Assembly (NCBI RefSeq): GCF_014642675.1
Contig: NZ_BMIS01000002.1
Span: forward strand, 186,001-250,000
Direction: 5' to 3'
Source: Nesterenkonia cremea
Lineage (GTDB): Bacteria > Actinomycetota > Actinomycetes > Actinomycetales > Micrococcaceae
Length of the DNA: 64,000 nucleotides
The position numbers and the translations under genes are program-made. This document shows, piece after piece, positions 9,720-18,158 of this stretch. Every line of letters begins with the position of its first letter. The stretch's first letter is position 1. Under the pieces are notes generated by a model, which did not search any database, was not told the DNA's origin, and saw only the letters and a list, made by a program, of their open reading frames with translations.

Positions 9720-11332
9720 GCAAGCCGTCCTACTACATGACCACCGCGATCACCTACCCCAACGGTGAGCCGCATATCGGTCACGCCTACGAGTACATCT
9801 CCGCCGACGTGATGGCCCGCTTCAAGCGGATCGATGGCTACGACGTCCGCTTCCTCACCGGCACCGATGAGCATGGCCAGAAGGTCCAGCAGACCGCGGA
9901 GAAGGAGGGGATCACCCCCTACGAGCTGGCCACCCGCAACGCGCAGGCCATCAAGACGGTGGATGATGAGGTGCTGGGCATCTCCTACGACCGCTTCATC
10001 CGCACCACCGATGAGGACCACTACGAGGCCTCCCAGGCGATCTGGCGCCGCATGGTCGACGCCGGGGACATCTACCTGGACACATACGCCGGGTGGTACT
10101 CGGTGCGCGATGAGCGCTTCTTCACCGAGGAGGAGACCGAGGTCCGCGAAGACGGTGAGCGCTACGCCGCCGAGACCGGCACCCCGGTGACCTGGACCGA
10201 GGAGGAGTCCTACTTCTTCCGACTCTCGAAGTACACCCAGCCGCTGCTGGACTTCTACGCCGCGAACCCGGACTTCGCGGGTCCGCGCTCCCGCTTCAAC
10301 GAGGTCATCCGCTTCGTGGAGCAGGGCTTGGAGGACCTCTCCATCTCCCGGACCACCTTCGACTGGGGTGTACCGGTGCCCAAGGACCTCACCGAGGGTG
10401 AGACCAGCCTGGACCACGTCATGTACGTCTGGGTGGACGCTCTGACCAACTACTTGACAGGCGCCGGCTTCCCCGAGGTCGACTCCGAGGCCTTCGGCCG
10501 CCGCTGGCCCGCGGACCTGCACATCATCGGCAAGGACATCTCCCGGTTCCACTGCATCTTCTGGCCGGCCTTCCTGATGAGCGCGGGGCTGGATCTGCCC
10601 AAGCGTGTGATGATCCACGGCTTCCTGCACAACGCCGGCGAGAAGATGTCCAAGTCCGTGGGCAACGTCGTGGCACCCGCGGCCTGGACCGAGACCTACG
10701 GCCTGGACGCGGTCCGCTTCTTCCTGCTGCGTGAGTTTCCCTACGGCCAGGACGGCTCCTACACCCACGACGCCGTGGTGGGCCGGAAGAACTCCGACCT
10801 CGCCAACAATCTGGGCAACCTCGCTCAGCGCAGCCTTTCGATGATCGTGAAGAACTGCGAGGGCGCGGTCCCGCAGCTCGGTGAGCTCACCGAGGAGGAC
10901 CGGGCGATCCTGGCCCAGGCCGAGGAGCTGCTGGAGATCTCCCGGAAGGCCTATGAGGTCCAGGACTTCCACCATGCGCTGGAGCGCACCTGGTTCGTCC
11001 TGGGAGAGGCAAACGCCTACTTCGCCGAGATGGCGCCCTGGCAGCTGAAGAAGACCGATCTGGAGCGCATGGGAACTGTGCTCTACGTGACCGCCGAGGT
11101 GCTGCGGAAAGTCTCCCTGCTGGCCCAGCCGGTGATGCCGACCTCGGCTACCAAGCTGCTGGACGCCCTGGGCGTGCCCGCATCCGGCGACGCCGGCGCC
11201 ACCGACGCCTCGAACGAGGGCCCGCGCAGCTTCGCCGCCTTCGGTGAGGCCCTGGAGCCCGGCACCCCCATCGACAAGCCCGAGCCGGTCTTCCCCCGGC
11301 ACGAGGACCCCGACGAGAAAGCTGAGGCCTGA
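9716..11332 (+). CDS. metG: Methionyl-tRNA synthetase
   Basis: Charges tRNA-Met for initiation and elongation. The class I signature HIGH is seen as H20-I-G-H23 in [10 protein letters not shown], and the KMSKS loop as EKMSKSVG near residue 308. The connective-peptide region has no zinc-binding cysteine pairs, and the protein (538 residues) lacks the C-terminal tRNA-binding dimerisation domain of the longer form, so it is the short type. A hydrophilic Asp/Glu/Lys tail ends it. The GTG start overlaps the serA stop (GTGA), implying translational coupling between amino-acid synthesis and tRNA charging genes. Confidence 0.95.
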   Translation: MSKPSYYMTTAITYPNGEPHIGHAYEYISADVMARFKRIDGYDVRFLTGTDEHGQKVQQTAEKEGITPYELATRNAQAIKTVDDEVLGISYDRFIRTTDEDHYEASQAIWRRMVDAGDIYLDTYAGWYSVRDERFFTEEETEVREDGERYAAETGTPVTWTEEESYFFRLSKYTQPLLDFYAANPDFAGPRSRFNEVIRFVEQGLEDLSISRTTFDWGVPVPKDLTEGETSLDHVMYVWVDALTNYLTGAGFPEVDSEAFGRRWPADLHIIGKDISRFHCIFWPAFLMSAGLDLPKRVMIHGFLHNAGEKMSKSVGNVVAPAAWTETYGLDAVRFFLLREFPYGQDGSYTHDAVVGRKNSDLANNLGNLAQRSLSMIVKNCEGAVPQLGELTEEDRAILAQAEELLEISRKAYEVQDFHHALERTWFVLGEANAYFAEMAPWQLKKTDLERMGTVLYVTAEVLRKVSLLAQPVMPTSATKLLDALGVPASGDAGATDASNEGPRSFAAFGEALEPGTPIDKPEPVFPRHEDPDEKAEA

Positions 11333-11335
11333 CCT

Positions 11336-12403
11336 ATGGCAGAGCAGTTCGACATCGCTGTCATCCCTGGTGACGGCATCGGCCCCGAGGTCATCGCCGA
11401 GTCCCGCAAGGTCCTCGACGCCGTCCTGTCCGGCGTGGAAGCGCAGGTCAGCTACACCGAGTACTCCCTGGGTGCGGCCCACTGGCTTGAGACCGGCGAG
11501 ACCCTCTCGGAGGAGACGCTGGAGAAGCTCAAGCAGCACAGCGCCATCCTCTTCGGCGCCGTCGGGGCCGACCCGTTGGACGCCCGGATCCCCTCGGGTG
11601 TGATCGAGCGCGAGCTGCTGCTGGGCCTGCGCTTCAATCTGGACCACAGTGTGAACCTGCGCCCCTCCCAGACCTTCCCCGGAGTCTCCACTCCGCTGGA
11701 CGGCGAGGGCGACTTCGACTTCGTCGTGGTGCGTGAGGGCACGGAGGGCCCCTATGCAGGCAACGGCGGCCAGCTGCGCCGCGGCACGCCCCAGGAGATC
11801 GCCACCGAGGTCTCGGTGAACACCGCCCACGGTGTGCGCCGTGTGGTCCGGGACGCCTTCCTCCGGGCGCAGGAGCGCTCGAAGAAGCTGACCCTGGTGC
11901 ATAAGAACAACGTGCTCACCTACGCCGGTGACCTGTGGACCCGCACCACCCGGGAGGTGGCCGAGGAGTTCCCCGAGGTCACCTGGGACTATATGCACGT
12001 CGACGCCGCCACCATCCACATGGTCACCGATCCGCAACGCTTCGATGTGATCGTCACCGACAACCTCTTCGGCGACATCCTCACCGATCTGGCCGCGGCG
12101 ATCACCGGGGGCATCGGGCTGGCCTCCTCCGGCTCCATCAACGCCGAGGGCGTCTACCCCTCGATGTTCGAGCCGGTGCACGGCTCGGCACCAGACATCG
12201 CAGGCCAGCAGATCGCCGATCCTACTGCTGCGGTGCTCTCCTCGGCCCTGATGCTCGATAATCTGGGTCTGACAGAGGCTGCGCGCGCCGTGGAGCAGGC
12301 CGTGCATGCCCAGCTGACCGAATGGGCGCAGGCCGGCACCACCGGTCTGAGCACCGCCCAGCGCGGCGACGCCTTCGTCGCGAAGATCAAGGAGACACTG
12401 TGA
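11336..12403 (+). CDS. leuB: 3-isopropylmalate dehydrogenase
   Basis: Oxidatively decarboxylates 3-isopropylmalate with NAD+ in leucine synthesis. The 355-residue protein starts [18 protein letters not shown], has the substrate arginine helix [13 protein letters not shown], the catalytic [14 protein letters not shown] and metal-binding [15 protein letters not shown], and the NAD-binding [13 protein letters not shown]. The length and motifs match the actinobacterial LeuB group. A GAGG lies 8 bases before the ATG, which follows the metG stop by three bases. The other leucine genes leuC and leuD are 11 kb downstream. Confidence 0.95.
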   Translation: MAEQFDIAVIPGDGIGPEVIAESRKVLDAVLSGVEAQVSYTEYSLGAAHWLETGETLSEETLEKLKQHSAILFGAVGADPLDARIPSGVIERELLLGLRFNLDHSVNLRPSQTFPGVSTPLDGEGDFDFVVVREGTEGPYAGNGGQLRRGTPQEIATEVSVNTAHGVRRVVRDAFLRAQERSKKLTLVHKNNVLTYAGDLWTRTTREVAEEFPEVTWDYMHVDAATIHMVTDPQRFDVIVTDNLFGDILTDLAAAITGGIGLASSGSINAEGVYPSMFEPVHGSAPDIAGQQIADPTAAVLSSALMLDNLGLTEAARAVEQAVHAQLTEWAQAGTTGLSTAQRGDAFVAKIKETL

Positions 12404-13473
12404 AGTTCGACGTCGTTCCCCACCCGAACCCCACCGACCCTGCGCAGATCGTCGAGGTGCTGAAGAACCCCGGATTCGGGACCAACTTCAGCGACCACAC
12501 GGCGGTGATCGACTGGACCGCAGAGGCCGGGTGGCAGAACGCGCGTGTGGAGGCCTACGCCCCCATCACCCTGGACCCGGCGGCGGCCGTGCTGCACTAC
12601 GCCCAGGAGGTCTTCGAGGGGATGAAGGCCTACCGCCACAGCGACGGCGGCATCTGGACCTTCCGTCCCTTCGCCAATGCGGCCCGGATGAACAGGTCCG
12701 CCCGTCGCATGGCGCTGCCGGAGCTGGATGAGCAGGACTTCGTCCAGTCCCTGGAGCAGCTGGTCTCCGCGGACCGAGACTGGGTCCCCTCCGGTGAGGG
12801 GGAGGCCCTGTACCTACGTCCCTTCATGTTCGCCTCCGAGGCCTTCCTGGGCGTGCGCCCGGCCAAGGAGATCTCCTACCGGGTGATCGCCTCACCGGCG
12901 GGCAACTACTTCGGCGGCGAGCTCAAGCCGGTGAAGATCTGGGTCTCCCGCGATTACGTCCGGGCAGCTCCCGGAGGCACCGGTGCAGCCAAGACCGGCG
13001 GCAACTACGCCGGCTCCCTGCTGCCGCAGCAGCAGGCCGCGGAGAAGGGCTGCGACCAGGTCCTCTTCTTGGACCCGCTGCACGACAATGCCATTGAGGA
13101 GCTCGGCGGCATGAACGTCTTCCTGGTGACCGACGACGGCCGGATCATCACCCCGGAGCTCACCGGCACCATCCTGGAGGGCATCACCCGCGATTCGGTG
13201 CTGCAGCTGGCCCGGGACCGCGGCCTGACCGTGGAAGAGCGCCGCATCACTCTCGACGAGTGGGAGGCCGGCGTGAACGACGGCACCATCACCGAGGTCT
13301 TCGCCTGCGGCACCGCCGCGGTGATCACCCCCATCGGCGAGCTGCTGGACGGGGAGAAGACCATCGCCTCCACCGGCACCGGTGAGGTCACCCAGGCCAT
13401 CCGCGAGGAGCTGCTGGGCATCCAGACCGGAGCGGTGGAGGACCGCCACGGCTGGATGCACCGCCTGGCCTGA
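12400..13473 (+). CDS. ilvE: Branched-chain amino acid aminotransferase
   Basis: PLP-dependent fold-type IV transaminase that performs the last step to Val, Leu and Ile. The 357-residue protein has the cofactor lysine near residue 198 in [12 protein letters not shown], the EVFEGMKAY segment near the N-terminus, the GGMNVF substrate loop and the phosphate-binding [10 protein letters not shown]. The GTG at 12400 has AAGGAG 5 bases upstream and overlaps the leuB stop by four bases (GTGA). An in-frame ATG further upstream lies within leuB and has no ribosome site. Its placement with leuB and the ilv genes gives a nearly complete branched-chain set. Confidence 0.95.
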   Translation: MKFDVVPHPNPTDPAQIVEVLKNPGFGTNFSDHTAVIDWTAEAGWQNARVEAYAPITLDPAAAVLHYAQEVFEGMKAYRHSDGGIWTFRPFANAARMNRSARRMALPELDEQDFVQSLEQLVSADRDWVPSGEGEALYLRPFMFASEAFLGVRPAKEISYRVIASPAGNYFGGELKPVKIWVSRDYVRAAPGGTGAAKTGGNYAGSLLPQQQAAEKGCDQVLFLDPLHDNAIEELGGMNVFLVTDDGRIITPELTGTILEGITRDSVLQLARDRGLTVEERRITLDEWEAGVNDGTITEVFACGTAAVITPIGELLDGEKTIASTGTGEVTQAIREELLGIQTGAVEDRHGWMHRLA

Positions 13474-13541
13474 CCGTTCGGAGCTGAGCCAGGCGCGTTC
13501 GCCGACAAGTGCGCCACACCGACGCCTCACCGTGTGGGCGA

Positions 13542-13547
13542 TAGACT
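13542..13547 (+). promoter_or_regulatory. -10 box of leaderless FAH-family gene
   Basis: TAGACT ends 7 bases before the ATG at 13555. No Shine-Dalgarno sequence lies in between. Confidence 0.6.
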
Positions 13548-13554
13548 GGCGGAT

Positions 13555-14337
13555 ATGCGCATTGCACGATTCGTCACAGACGCTGAACCGTCCTATGGCC
13601 TGGTCACAGGCGAGCCGGGGGAGGGGACCATCACCCAGCTCGTCGGCGACCCCTTCTACCAGGGCATCCAGCAGGTGCCCGGAGTGGAAGCCACCCATCA
13701 GCTGGAGGATGTCCGGCTGGTGGCGCCGATCATCCCGCGGTCCAAGGTGATCGGCGTCGGGAAGAACTACGCCGACCACGCGAAGGAGATGGGCGGCGAG
13801 GCTCCGGTCTCCCCGCTGCTGTTCCTGGTGCCCAACACGGCGGTCTCCGGACCCAATGAGCCGGTGACCCTACCCTCCTTCTCCGAGGAGGTCAGCTATG
13901 AGGCCGAGCTGGCCGTGGTCATCGGCCGCATCTGCAAGGACGTGCCGGTGGAGCGCGTGCCGGAGGTCATCTTCGGATACACCGTGGCCAATGATGTGAC
14001 CGCTCGGGACGCCCAGCGCACCGACGGCCAGTGGGCCCGCGCCAAGGGCTTCGACGGCTCCACCCCGCTGGGTCCGTGGATCGAGACCGAGCTGGACCCG
14101 GAGGATCTGACCATCATCGGCCAGCTCAACGGCGAGACCGTCCAGGACGGCACCACCGCAGACATGATCTTCGGCGTCCCCGAGCTCATCTCCTACATCT
14201 CCCAGGCCTTCACGCTGCTGCCCGGCGATGTCATCCTCACCGGCACTCCGGCCGGTGTGGGGCAGCTCGGCGCGGGTGACCGCTTCGACGCCGAGATTGA
14301 GGGCATCGGCACCCTCACCAACCACTTCCGCAACTGA
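13555..14337 (+). CDS. Fumarylacetoacetate hydrolase family protein
   Basis: A 260-residue member of the FAH superfamily, whose members cleave or decarboxylate acylpyruvates and related keto acids with a divalent metal. Visible hallmarks are [17 protein letters not shown], the metal-binding [25 protein letters not shown] and the C-terminal [16 protein letters not shown]. The exact substrate cannot be told from sequence. In actinobacteria a gene of this family is regularly found immediately upstream of gltX, as here. The ATG at 13555 is preferred over an upstream in-frame codon because a -10 box sits exactly 7 bases before it. Confidence 0.85.
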   Translation: MRIARFVTDAEPSYGLVTGEPGEGTITQLVGDPFYQGIQQVPGVEATHQLEDVRLVAPIIPRSKVIGVGKNYADHAKEMGGEAPVSPLLFLVPNTAVSGPNEPVTLPSFSEEVSYEAELAVVIGRICKDVPVERVPEVIFGYTVANDVTARDAQRTDGQWARAKGFDGSTPLGPWIETELDPEDLTIIGQLNGETVQDGTTADMIFGVPELISYISQAFTLLPGDVILTGTPAGVGQLGAGDRFDAEIEGIGTLTNHFRN

Positions 14338-14366
14338 GACCGCTGACAGGAGCGATTTCCAAGATC

Positions 14367-15908
14367 ATGACCACCCCCGTGGCTCCTCCGAAAGACATCC
14401 CCGCAGTCGACGCCAGCACCCCGGTGCGCGTGCGCTTCTGCCCCTCGCCCACCGGTCTTCCGCATGTCGGTCTGATCCGCACGGCGCTGTTCAACTGGGC
14501 CTACGCCCGGCACACCGGCGGCAAGCTGATCTTCCGGATCGAGGACACCGACGCCGCCCGGGACTCCGAGGAGTCCTACCAGATGCTGCTCGAGGCCCTG
14601 CGCTGGTTGGGCATCGACTGGGACGAGGGTGTGGAGGTCGGCGGCCCGCACGGCCCCTACCGGCAGTCTCAGCGCGATGACATGTACCAGGACGTGCTGG
14701 TCAAGCTGAAGGAGGCCGGCTTCGTCTACGAGGCCTTCTCCTCCCCGGAGGAGGTGGAGGAGCGCCATAAGGCCGCTGGGCGCGACCCCAAGCTGGGCTA
14801 TGACAACTATGACCGGGAGCTGACCGAGGAGCAGAAGGAGGCCTTCCGGGCGGAGGGCCGCGAGCCGGTGCTGCGCTTCCGGATGCCGGAGGAGGACATC
14901 ACCTTCACCGACCTGGTGCGCGGTGAGATCACCTTCGGCGCCGGATCCACCCCGGACTTCGTGGTGGCCCGGGCCAACGGCAAGCCGCTCTACACTTTGG
15001 TGAACCCGGTGGACGATGCCCTCATGGAGATCACCCATGTGCTGCGTGGTGAGGATCTGCTCTCCTCGACGCCGCGGCAGATCGCCCTGTACCGGGCGCT
15101 GCACGCTGTGGGGGTGGCTTCTCACATGCCGGCCTTCGCGCATCTGCCCTATGTGATGGGCGAGGGCAGCAAGAAGCTGTCCAAGCGCGATCCCGAGTCC
15201 AACCTCTTCCTGCACCGCGACCGCGGCTTCATCCGTGAGGGGCTGCTGAACTACCTGGCGCTGTTGGGCTGGTCACTCTCGGCCGATGAGGATGTCTTCA
15301 CCGTGGAGCAGCTGGTGGAGAACTTCGACGTGGCCGATGTGCTGGGCAATCCGGCGCGCTTCGACGTGAAGAAGGCTGAGGCCATCAACGGCACGCATAT
15401 CCGCCGCTTGGAGGCTCAGGACTTCCGCGACCGCCTGGTGCCCTACCTGCAGCAGCTGGAGCTGGTGGGTGAGGAGCTCACTGAGCGTCAGGGCGCTCTG
15501 CTGGACGGTGCTGCGCCGCTGGTCCAGGAGCGCATCGCTCTGCTGGCAGAGGGCGCGGACATGATGGCGTTCCTCTTCGTGGCCGATGAGGAGCTGGAGA
15601 TCGACTCCAAGGCTTTCAGCGGGTTGGGGGAGAAGGAAGTGGTCCTGGAGACCCTGGATGCCTCCACGGCGGCCCTGGAGAGGCTCGGCGAGGCTGAGTG
15701 GACCACGGAGAAGATCGAGGAGGCTCTGCGGGAGGCGCTGATCGAGGGGATGGAGCTGAAGCCGCGCAAGGCCTTCGGCGCTGTGCGCTCGGCCGTCTCC
15801 GGGCGCAAGGTGTCCCCTCCGCTCTTCGAATCCATGGAGCTGCTGGGCCGCGGATCATCCCTGGCGCGACTGGCTCATTTCCGGGCCGAGGTCGTCGCTC
15901 GGGACTGA
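14367..15908 (+). CDS. gltX: Glutamyl-tRNA synthetase
   Basis: Charges tRNA-Glu and, in bacteria without GlnRS, also misacylates tRNA-Gln for later amidation by GatCAB. The 513-residue protein has the class I HIGH variant in [19 protein letters not shown] and the KMSKS variant KLSKR near residue 268. The C-terminal half is the all-helical anticodon-binding domain. AGGAG lies 14 bases upstream of the ATG, a long spacing. Genes for tRNA-Gln and two tRNA-Glu follow directly, so the enzyme sits beside its substrates. Whether it is non-discriminating cannot be proved from this window, which contains no glnS or gatCAB. Confidence 0.95.
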   Translation: MTTPVAPPKDIPAVDASTPVRVRFCPSPTGLPHVGLIRTALFNWAYARHTGGKLIFRIEDTDAARDSEESYQMLLEALRWLGIDWDEGVEVGGPHGPYRQSQRDDMYQDVLVKLKEAGFVYEAFSSPEEVEERHKAAGRDPKLGYDNYDRELTEEQKEAFRAEGREPVLRFRMPEEDITFTDLVRGEITFGAGSTPDFVVARANGKPLYTLVNPVDDALMEITHVLRGEDLLSSTPRQIALYRALHAVGVASHMPAFAHLPYVMGEGSKKLSKRDPESNLFLHRDRGFIREGLLNYLALLGWSLSADEDVFTVEQLVENFDVADVLGNPARFDVKKAEAINGTHIRRLEAQDFRDRLVPYLQQLELVGEELTERQGALLDGAAPLVQERIALLAEGADMMAFLFVADEELEIDSKAFSGLGEKEVVLETLDASTAALERLGEAEWTTEKIEEALREALIEGMELKPRKAFGAVRSAVSGRKVSPPLFESMELLGRGSSLARLAHFRAEVVARD

Positions 15909-15910
15909 TT

Positions 15911-15940
15911 TTGCATCTGCTGGGAAGTCTCGTGTAAAGT
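15911..15940 (+). promoter_or_regulatory. Promoter of the tRNA-Gln/Glu cluster
   Basis: TTGCAT at 15911-15916 and TAAAGT at 15935-15940 are separated by 18 bases, a good housekeeping-type promoter. It lies about 80 bases upstream of tRNA-Gln, leaving a 5' leader to be removed by RNase P. Confidence 0.7.
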
Positions 15941-16019
15941 ATTTATCCGTTGCTGGGGCGCGCAGGAGACACTCCTGAAGGCCTCGGAACGAGGGTAATC
16001 GAATAGAGAATCCCAGTAT

Positions 16020-16091
16020 TGGGCTATGGTGTAATCGGCAACACGACGGTTTCTGGTACCGTTATTCTAGGTTCGAGTCCTAGTAGCCCAG
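16020..16091 (+). tRNA. tRNA-Gln (anticodon CTG)
   Basis: TGGGCTA (16020-16026) pairs with TAGCCCA (16084-16090), followed by discriminator G. The anticodon stem ACGGT/ACCGT encloses TTCTGGT, giving CTG, which reads CAG. The T arm GGTTCGAGTCC is canonical. It is the first gene of the three-tRNA cluster. Confidence 0.96.
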
Positions 16092-16123
16092 CGGATCGAT
16101 TCTTGTGGGAATTGATCACAACT

Positions 16124-16196
16124 GGCCCCATCGTATAGCGGCCTAGTACGCCGCCCTCTCACGGCGGTAACGCGGGTTCGAATCCCGCTGGGGTCA
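16124..16196 (+). tRNA. tRNA-Glu (anticodon CTC), copy 1
   Basis: GGCCCCA (16124-16130) pairs with TGGGGTC (16189-16195), including one G-T pair. The anticodon loop CTCTCAC within CCGCC/GGCGG gives CTC for GAG. The encoded CCA follows the discriminator A. It is identical to the second copy at 16275-16347. Confidence 0.96.
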
Positions 16197-16205
16197 CCAC
16201 AAGGC

Positions 16206-16240
16206 GTGAGGCCTCGGATCCACCTGATCTGGGGCCTCAC
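16206..16240 (+). other. Hairpin between the two tRNA-Glu genes
   Basis: GTGAGGCC at 16206-16213 is the reverse complement of GGCCTCAC at 16233-16240. No T tract follows. It may be a processing signal or a partial terminator between the duplicated tRNAs. Confidence 0.5.
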
Positions 16241-16274
16241 CTCTGTGATGATGAATAATCGAATACTGGTCTAT

Positions 16275-16347
16275 GGCCCCATCGTATAGCGGCCTAGTAC
16301 GCCGCCCTCTCACGGCGGTAACGCGGGTTCGAATCCCGCTGGGGTCA
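16275..16347 (+). tRNA. tRNA-Glu (anticodon CTC), copy 2
   Basis: An exact 73-base copy of the tRNA-Glu at 16124-16196, with encoded CCA. The flanking sequences differ, so the duplicated unit is essentially the tRNA itself. A strong terminator begins 9 bases after it, ending the cluster. Confidence 0.96.
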
Positions 16348-16355
16348 CCATAGAT

Positions 16356-16388
16356 AAAAGCGCTTCTGGATTTTCCAGGAGCGCTTTT
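16356..16388 (+). terminator. Intrinsic terminator of the tRNA cluster
   Basis: AAAAGCGCT at 16356-16364 pairs with AGCGCTTTT at 16380-16388. The interior CTGG/CCAG extends the stem around an ATTTT loop, and CTTG follows. The A and T tracts on either side make it potentially bidirectional. Confidence 0.85.
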
Positions 16389-16404
16389 CTTGTGTCTGGG
16401 ATTA

Positions 16405-16807
16405 CTTTTCTCGGTGATCGGTGATGCGGCGGCCTCGGAGACTCCGGCCTCGCCCGTCTGTCGAAGCGCGGCGCCGAGGACTTGGAGGTCCTCCAAGGTC
16501 TCCACGGATGGGACGCGGCCTCAGTGCAGGCTGAGGCGCCGAAAGAGGGCGTTCTCGAAGCGAGTGCTGCCGGGGAGATTCCCGGAGACGGTCCTGCGGA
16601 CCGCGGCCGTTGTATTCCACGGCGGTCCCTCGGCGAGGATCTCGTGGATGTCGAAATGGTCTCCGGGCAGGACCGGAAGACGAGCTCCCACCATGCGTCC
16701 ATGGCACACCGGGTGGTCCGGTGCCCGCCGAGGGCGTGACCGCTGTAGAAGACGTACACGAACTTCTGCTCGAGGCTGTCGAGCATCAGTCCTGAGCCGT
16801 CCCGGCT
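16405..16807 (-). pseudogene. Decayed SnoaL-like (NTF2-fold) gene
   Basis: Three consecutive pieces of one protein family are readable on the minus strand. The first (about 16807-16672) contains SGHALGGHRTTRCAMDAWWE. After a frameshift near 16670 a second piece reads GDHFDIHEILAEGPPWNTT and onward to a TGA at 16521-16523. The same frame then continues with VETLEDLQVLGAALRQTGEA. In SnoaL-like polyketide-cyclase-fold proteins the position of the TGA is usually a tryptophan in an 'RLxWGRV'-type stretch, so TGG to TGA is a simple explanation. One frameshift plus one nonsense codon indicate an inactive gene. No stop codon is present before the tRNA terminator either. The family assignment is from memory of the fold's motifs. 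Confidence 0.6.
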
Positions 16808-17014
16808 CCAGCGCGGAGAGGAAGAAGCCTGCGGGGATCAGGATCGCCGACACCAGGATGCCGGCGCGAGAAGTCCACTCCCAGAAGCCGGTGAGCGAGG
16901 TCTGTTCGGTCTGGATGAGGCAGATCAGACCGAGGATGATGAGGACCCCGGCGTGACCCCGGCGCGGAAGACGGTCTTCTGGAGGTCGGTGGCCTCTGTT
17001 GTGTTATGGGCCAT
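16808..17014 (-). pseudogene. Frameshifted small membrane-protein gene
   Basis: From an ATG at 17014 the minus strand encodes MAHNTTEATDLQKTVFRAGV and then leaves frame. One added base restores a continuous reading with two hydrophobic segments, VLIILGLICLI and AGILVSAILIPAGFFLSAL. A single-base deletion in an ACN codon is therefore the likely lesion. The family is not recognised. The 3' end merges with the SnoaL-like remnant and cannot be placed exactly. A sequencing error is an alternative to true decay. Confidence 0.45.
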
Positions 17015-17030
17015 GCGACTGAGGAACCAT

Positions 17031-17056
17031 CCTCCGCCTCAGGACTGCGGCGGAGG
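17031..17056 (-). terminator. Hairpin downstream of the YjbR-like gene
   Basis: CCTCCGCC at 17031-17038 and GGCGGAGG at 17049-17056 form a perfect 8-bp stem with a 10-base loop. It is 12 bases beyond the stop of the minus-strand gene at 17068. It lacks a T tract. Confidence 0.5.
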
Positions 17057-17067
17057 CTGCGACCCGT

Positions 17068-17460
17068 TCACCGGCCGAAGGTCTCCGGGTCCACCGGGCG
17101 CTCTCGGCGCGGCACGTTCCTCTCCACCACCAGCAGGTAGGACTCGGTGACCAGGTCATCCACGAGCTCGGCGTCGATCCCGCCGCCGGGGCAGAGACTG
17201 ATCCAGTGCCGCTTATTCATGTGATCGCCCGGCGTGATCTCCGTGTAGGCCTCGCTCAGCGTGGCAGAGTCCTCCGGACGGGCCTTGAGGATCACCTGTG
17301 GCTCTCCGGTGACCTGAGTCTGGAGCATGAAGACTCTGCCGCGGACCTTCCAGACATCCCAGTCCTCGCCGAAGGGCCTGCTCAACTCCGCACCGGGGAG
17401 CTCCTGGGTGCGCGCAGGGGCTCTCTCCTGCAGACCGGTGCCTTCCGAAGCTGTGTCCAT
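17068..17460 (-). CDS. MmcQ/YjbR family protein
   Basis: A 130-residue protein of the YjbR (CyaY-like fold) family, whose biochemical role is unknown. The family pattern is visible in WDVWKVRGRVFMLQ, VILKARPEDS, the central PGDHMNKRHWISL and the C-terminal DLVTESYLLVVERNVPRR, where a pair of helices usually ends 'SYxLVV'. The ATG abuts the stop codon of the methyltransferase directly upstream on the same strand, so the two are probably co-transcribed. It lies in the accessory patch behind the tRNA cluster. Confidence 0.75.
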   Translation of the reverse strand: MDTASEGTGLQERAPARTQELPGAELSRPFGEDWDVWKVRGRVFMLQTQVTGEPQVILKARPEDSATLSEAYTEITPGDHMNKRHWISLCPGGGIDAELVDDLVTESYLLVVERNVPRRERPVDPETFGR

Positions 17461-18072
17461 TCAGCGCACGCGGGGCTTGATCGCTCGGATAGAAGCGTGC
17501 GGCCGTGCGTCGGGATCTGCTCGCTGGTGGATATCGCAGATGGTGAAGTCGGCAGCGTGGAGCTCACCGGCGAAATGGTCCACGGACCATCGATAGGCCG
17601 GGGTGATGGCATGCTCGAAGCGGTCTGTGCGTGGGTGGCGGAAGAACCCGACCAGGAGCTCGCCCCCTGGCCGCAGAAGCCTGTGAATCTGTGTCAGGGA
17701 GAAGCCCATCTGTTGCGGTGGGATGTGGATCAGCGAGTACCAGCACAGGACACCTGCGAGGGTAGCTGTGTCTGCCCCGGTACTGTTCAGCGATGCCGTA
17801 CGAAAGTCGACTCCCGGGAATTCTCCGCGAGCATAAGCGGTGAACTCCGGCACCGGATCGACGCCACGGATGTCCGCGCCCGCTCTGTGCAGGAAGTCAG
17901 TCCAATGACCAGGACCGCAGCCTATGTCGAGCACCGGCCCCACGATTCGGCGACCCCAGATGCGGATGTGGTCGCTGTCGTCAGGATGCATCTGGTCCAC
18001 GGCGCCCAGGACGGCCGCATACTCGTCAGCCTGCTTTCCGTAGGCGCTCTGGACCTCAGGGTCGACCTCCAT
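17461..18072 (-). CDS. Class I SAM-dependent methyltransferase
   Basis: A 203-residue methyltransferase with a Rossmann-like SAM domain: motif I VLDIGCGPGHW (about 47-57), the acidic residue of motif II in IRGVDPVPEFT, and the post-motif HRLLRPGGELLVGFF. The substrate is unknown; it resembles small-molecule methyltransferases of the Methyltransf_11/25 type. The ATG at 18072 is chosen over the GTG at 18078 because TAGGCT (18079-18084 on the plus strand as AGCCTA) ends 6 bases before it, fitting the leaderless rule. It is followed without a gap by the YjbR-like gene. Confidence 0.8.
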   Translation of the reverse strand: MEVDPEVQSAYGKQADEYAAVLGAVDQMHPDDSDHIRIWGRRIVGPVLDIGCGPGHWTDFLHRAGADIRGVDPVPEFTAYARGEFPGVDFRTASLNSTGADTATLAGVLCWYSLIHIPPQQMGFSLTQIHRLLRPGGELLVGFFRHPRTDRFEHAITPAYRWSVDHFAGELHAADFTICDIHQRADPDARPHASIRAIKPRVR

Positions 18073-18078
18073 GCCCAC

Positions 18079-18084
18079 AGCCTA
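18079..18084 (-). promoter_or_regulatory. -10 box of leaderless methyltransferase gene
   Basis: TAGGCT on the minus strand ends 6 bases before the ATG at 18072. Confidence 0.5.
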
Positions 18085-18158
18085 CGTCGAGGCGGATCTG
18101 GACACGCAGGCCTTGGGCCAGTGGGTGGAGCAGCAGCGCTGATCGAACTGGCGCTGAT

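Noticed and set aside
9600..9720. SAM or T-box type regulator before metG
   Set aside because: metG overlaps the serA stop codon, leaving no room for a leader RNA.
16390..16956. 188-residue plus-strand frame after the tRNA terminator
   Set aside because: The reverse strand carries the recognisable SnoaL-like and membrane-protein remnants. This frame is Arg/Ser-rich and looks like an antisense artefact.
18071..18139. 23-codon plus-strand frame beginning MPTAYVEADL
   Set aside because: Codon use is gene-like, but it is short, lacks a ribosome site and overlaps the methyltransferase promoter and start. It could be a remnant end of a lost gene, but there is no further support.
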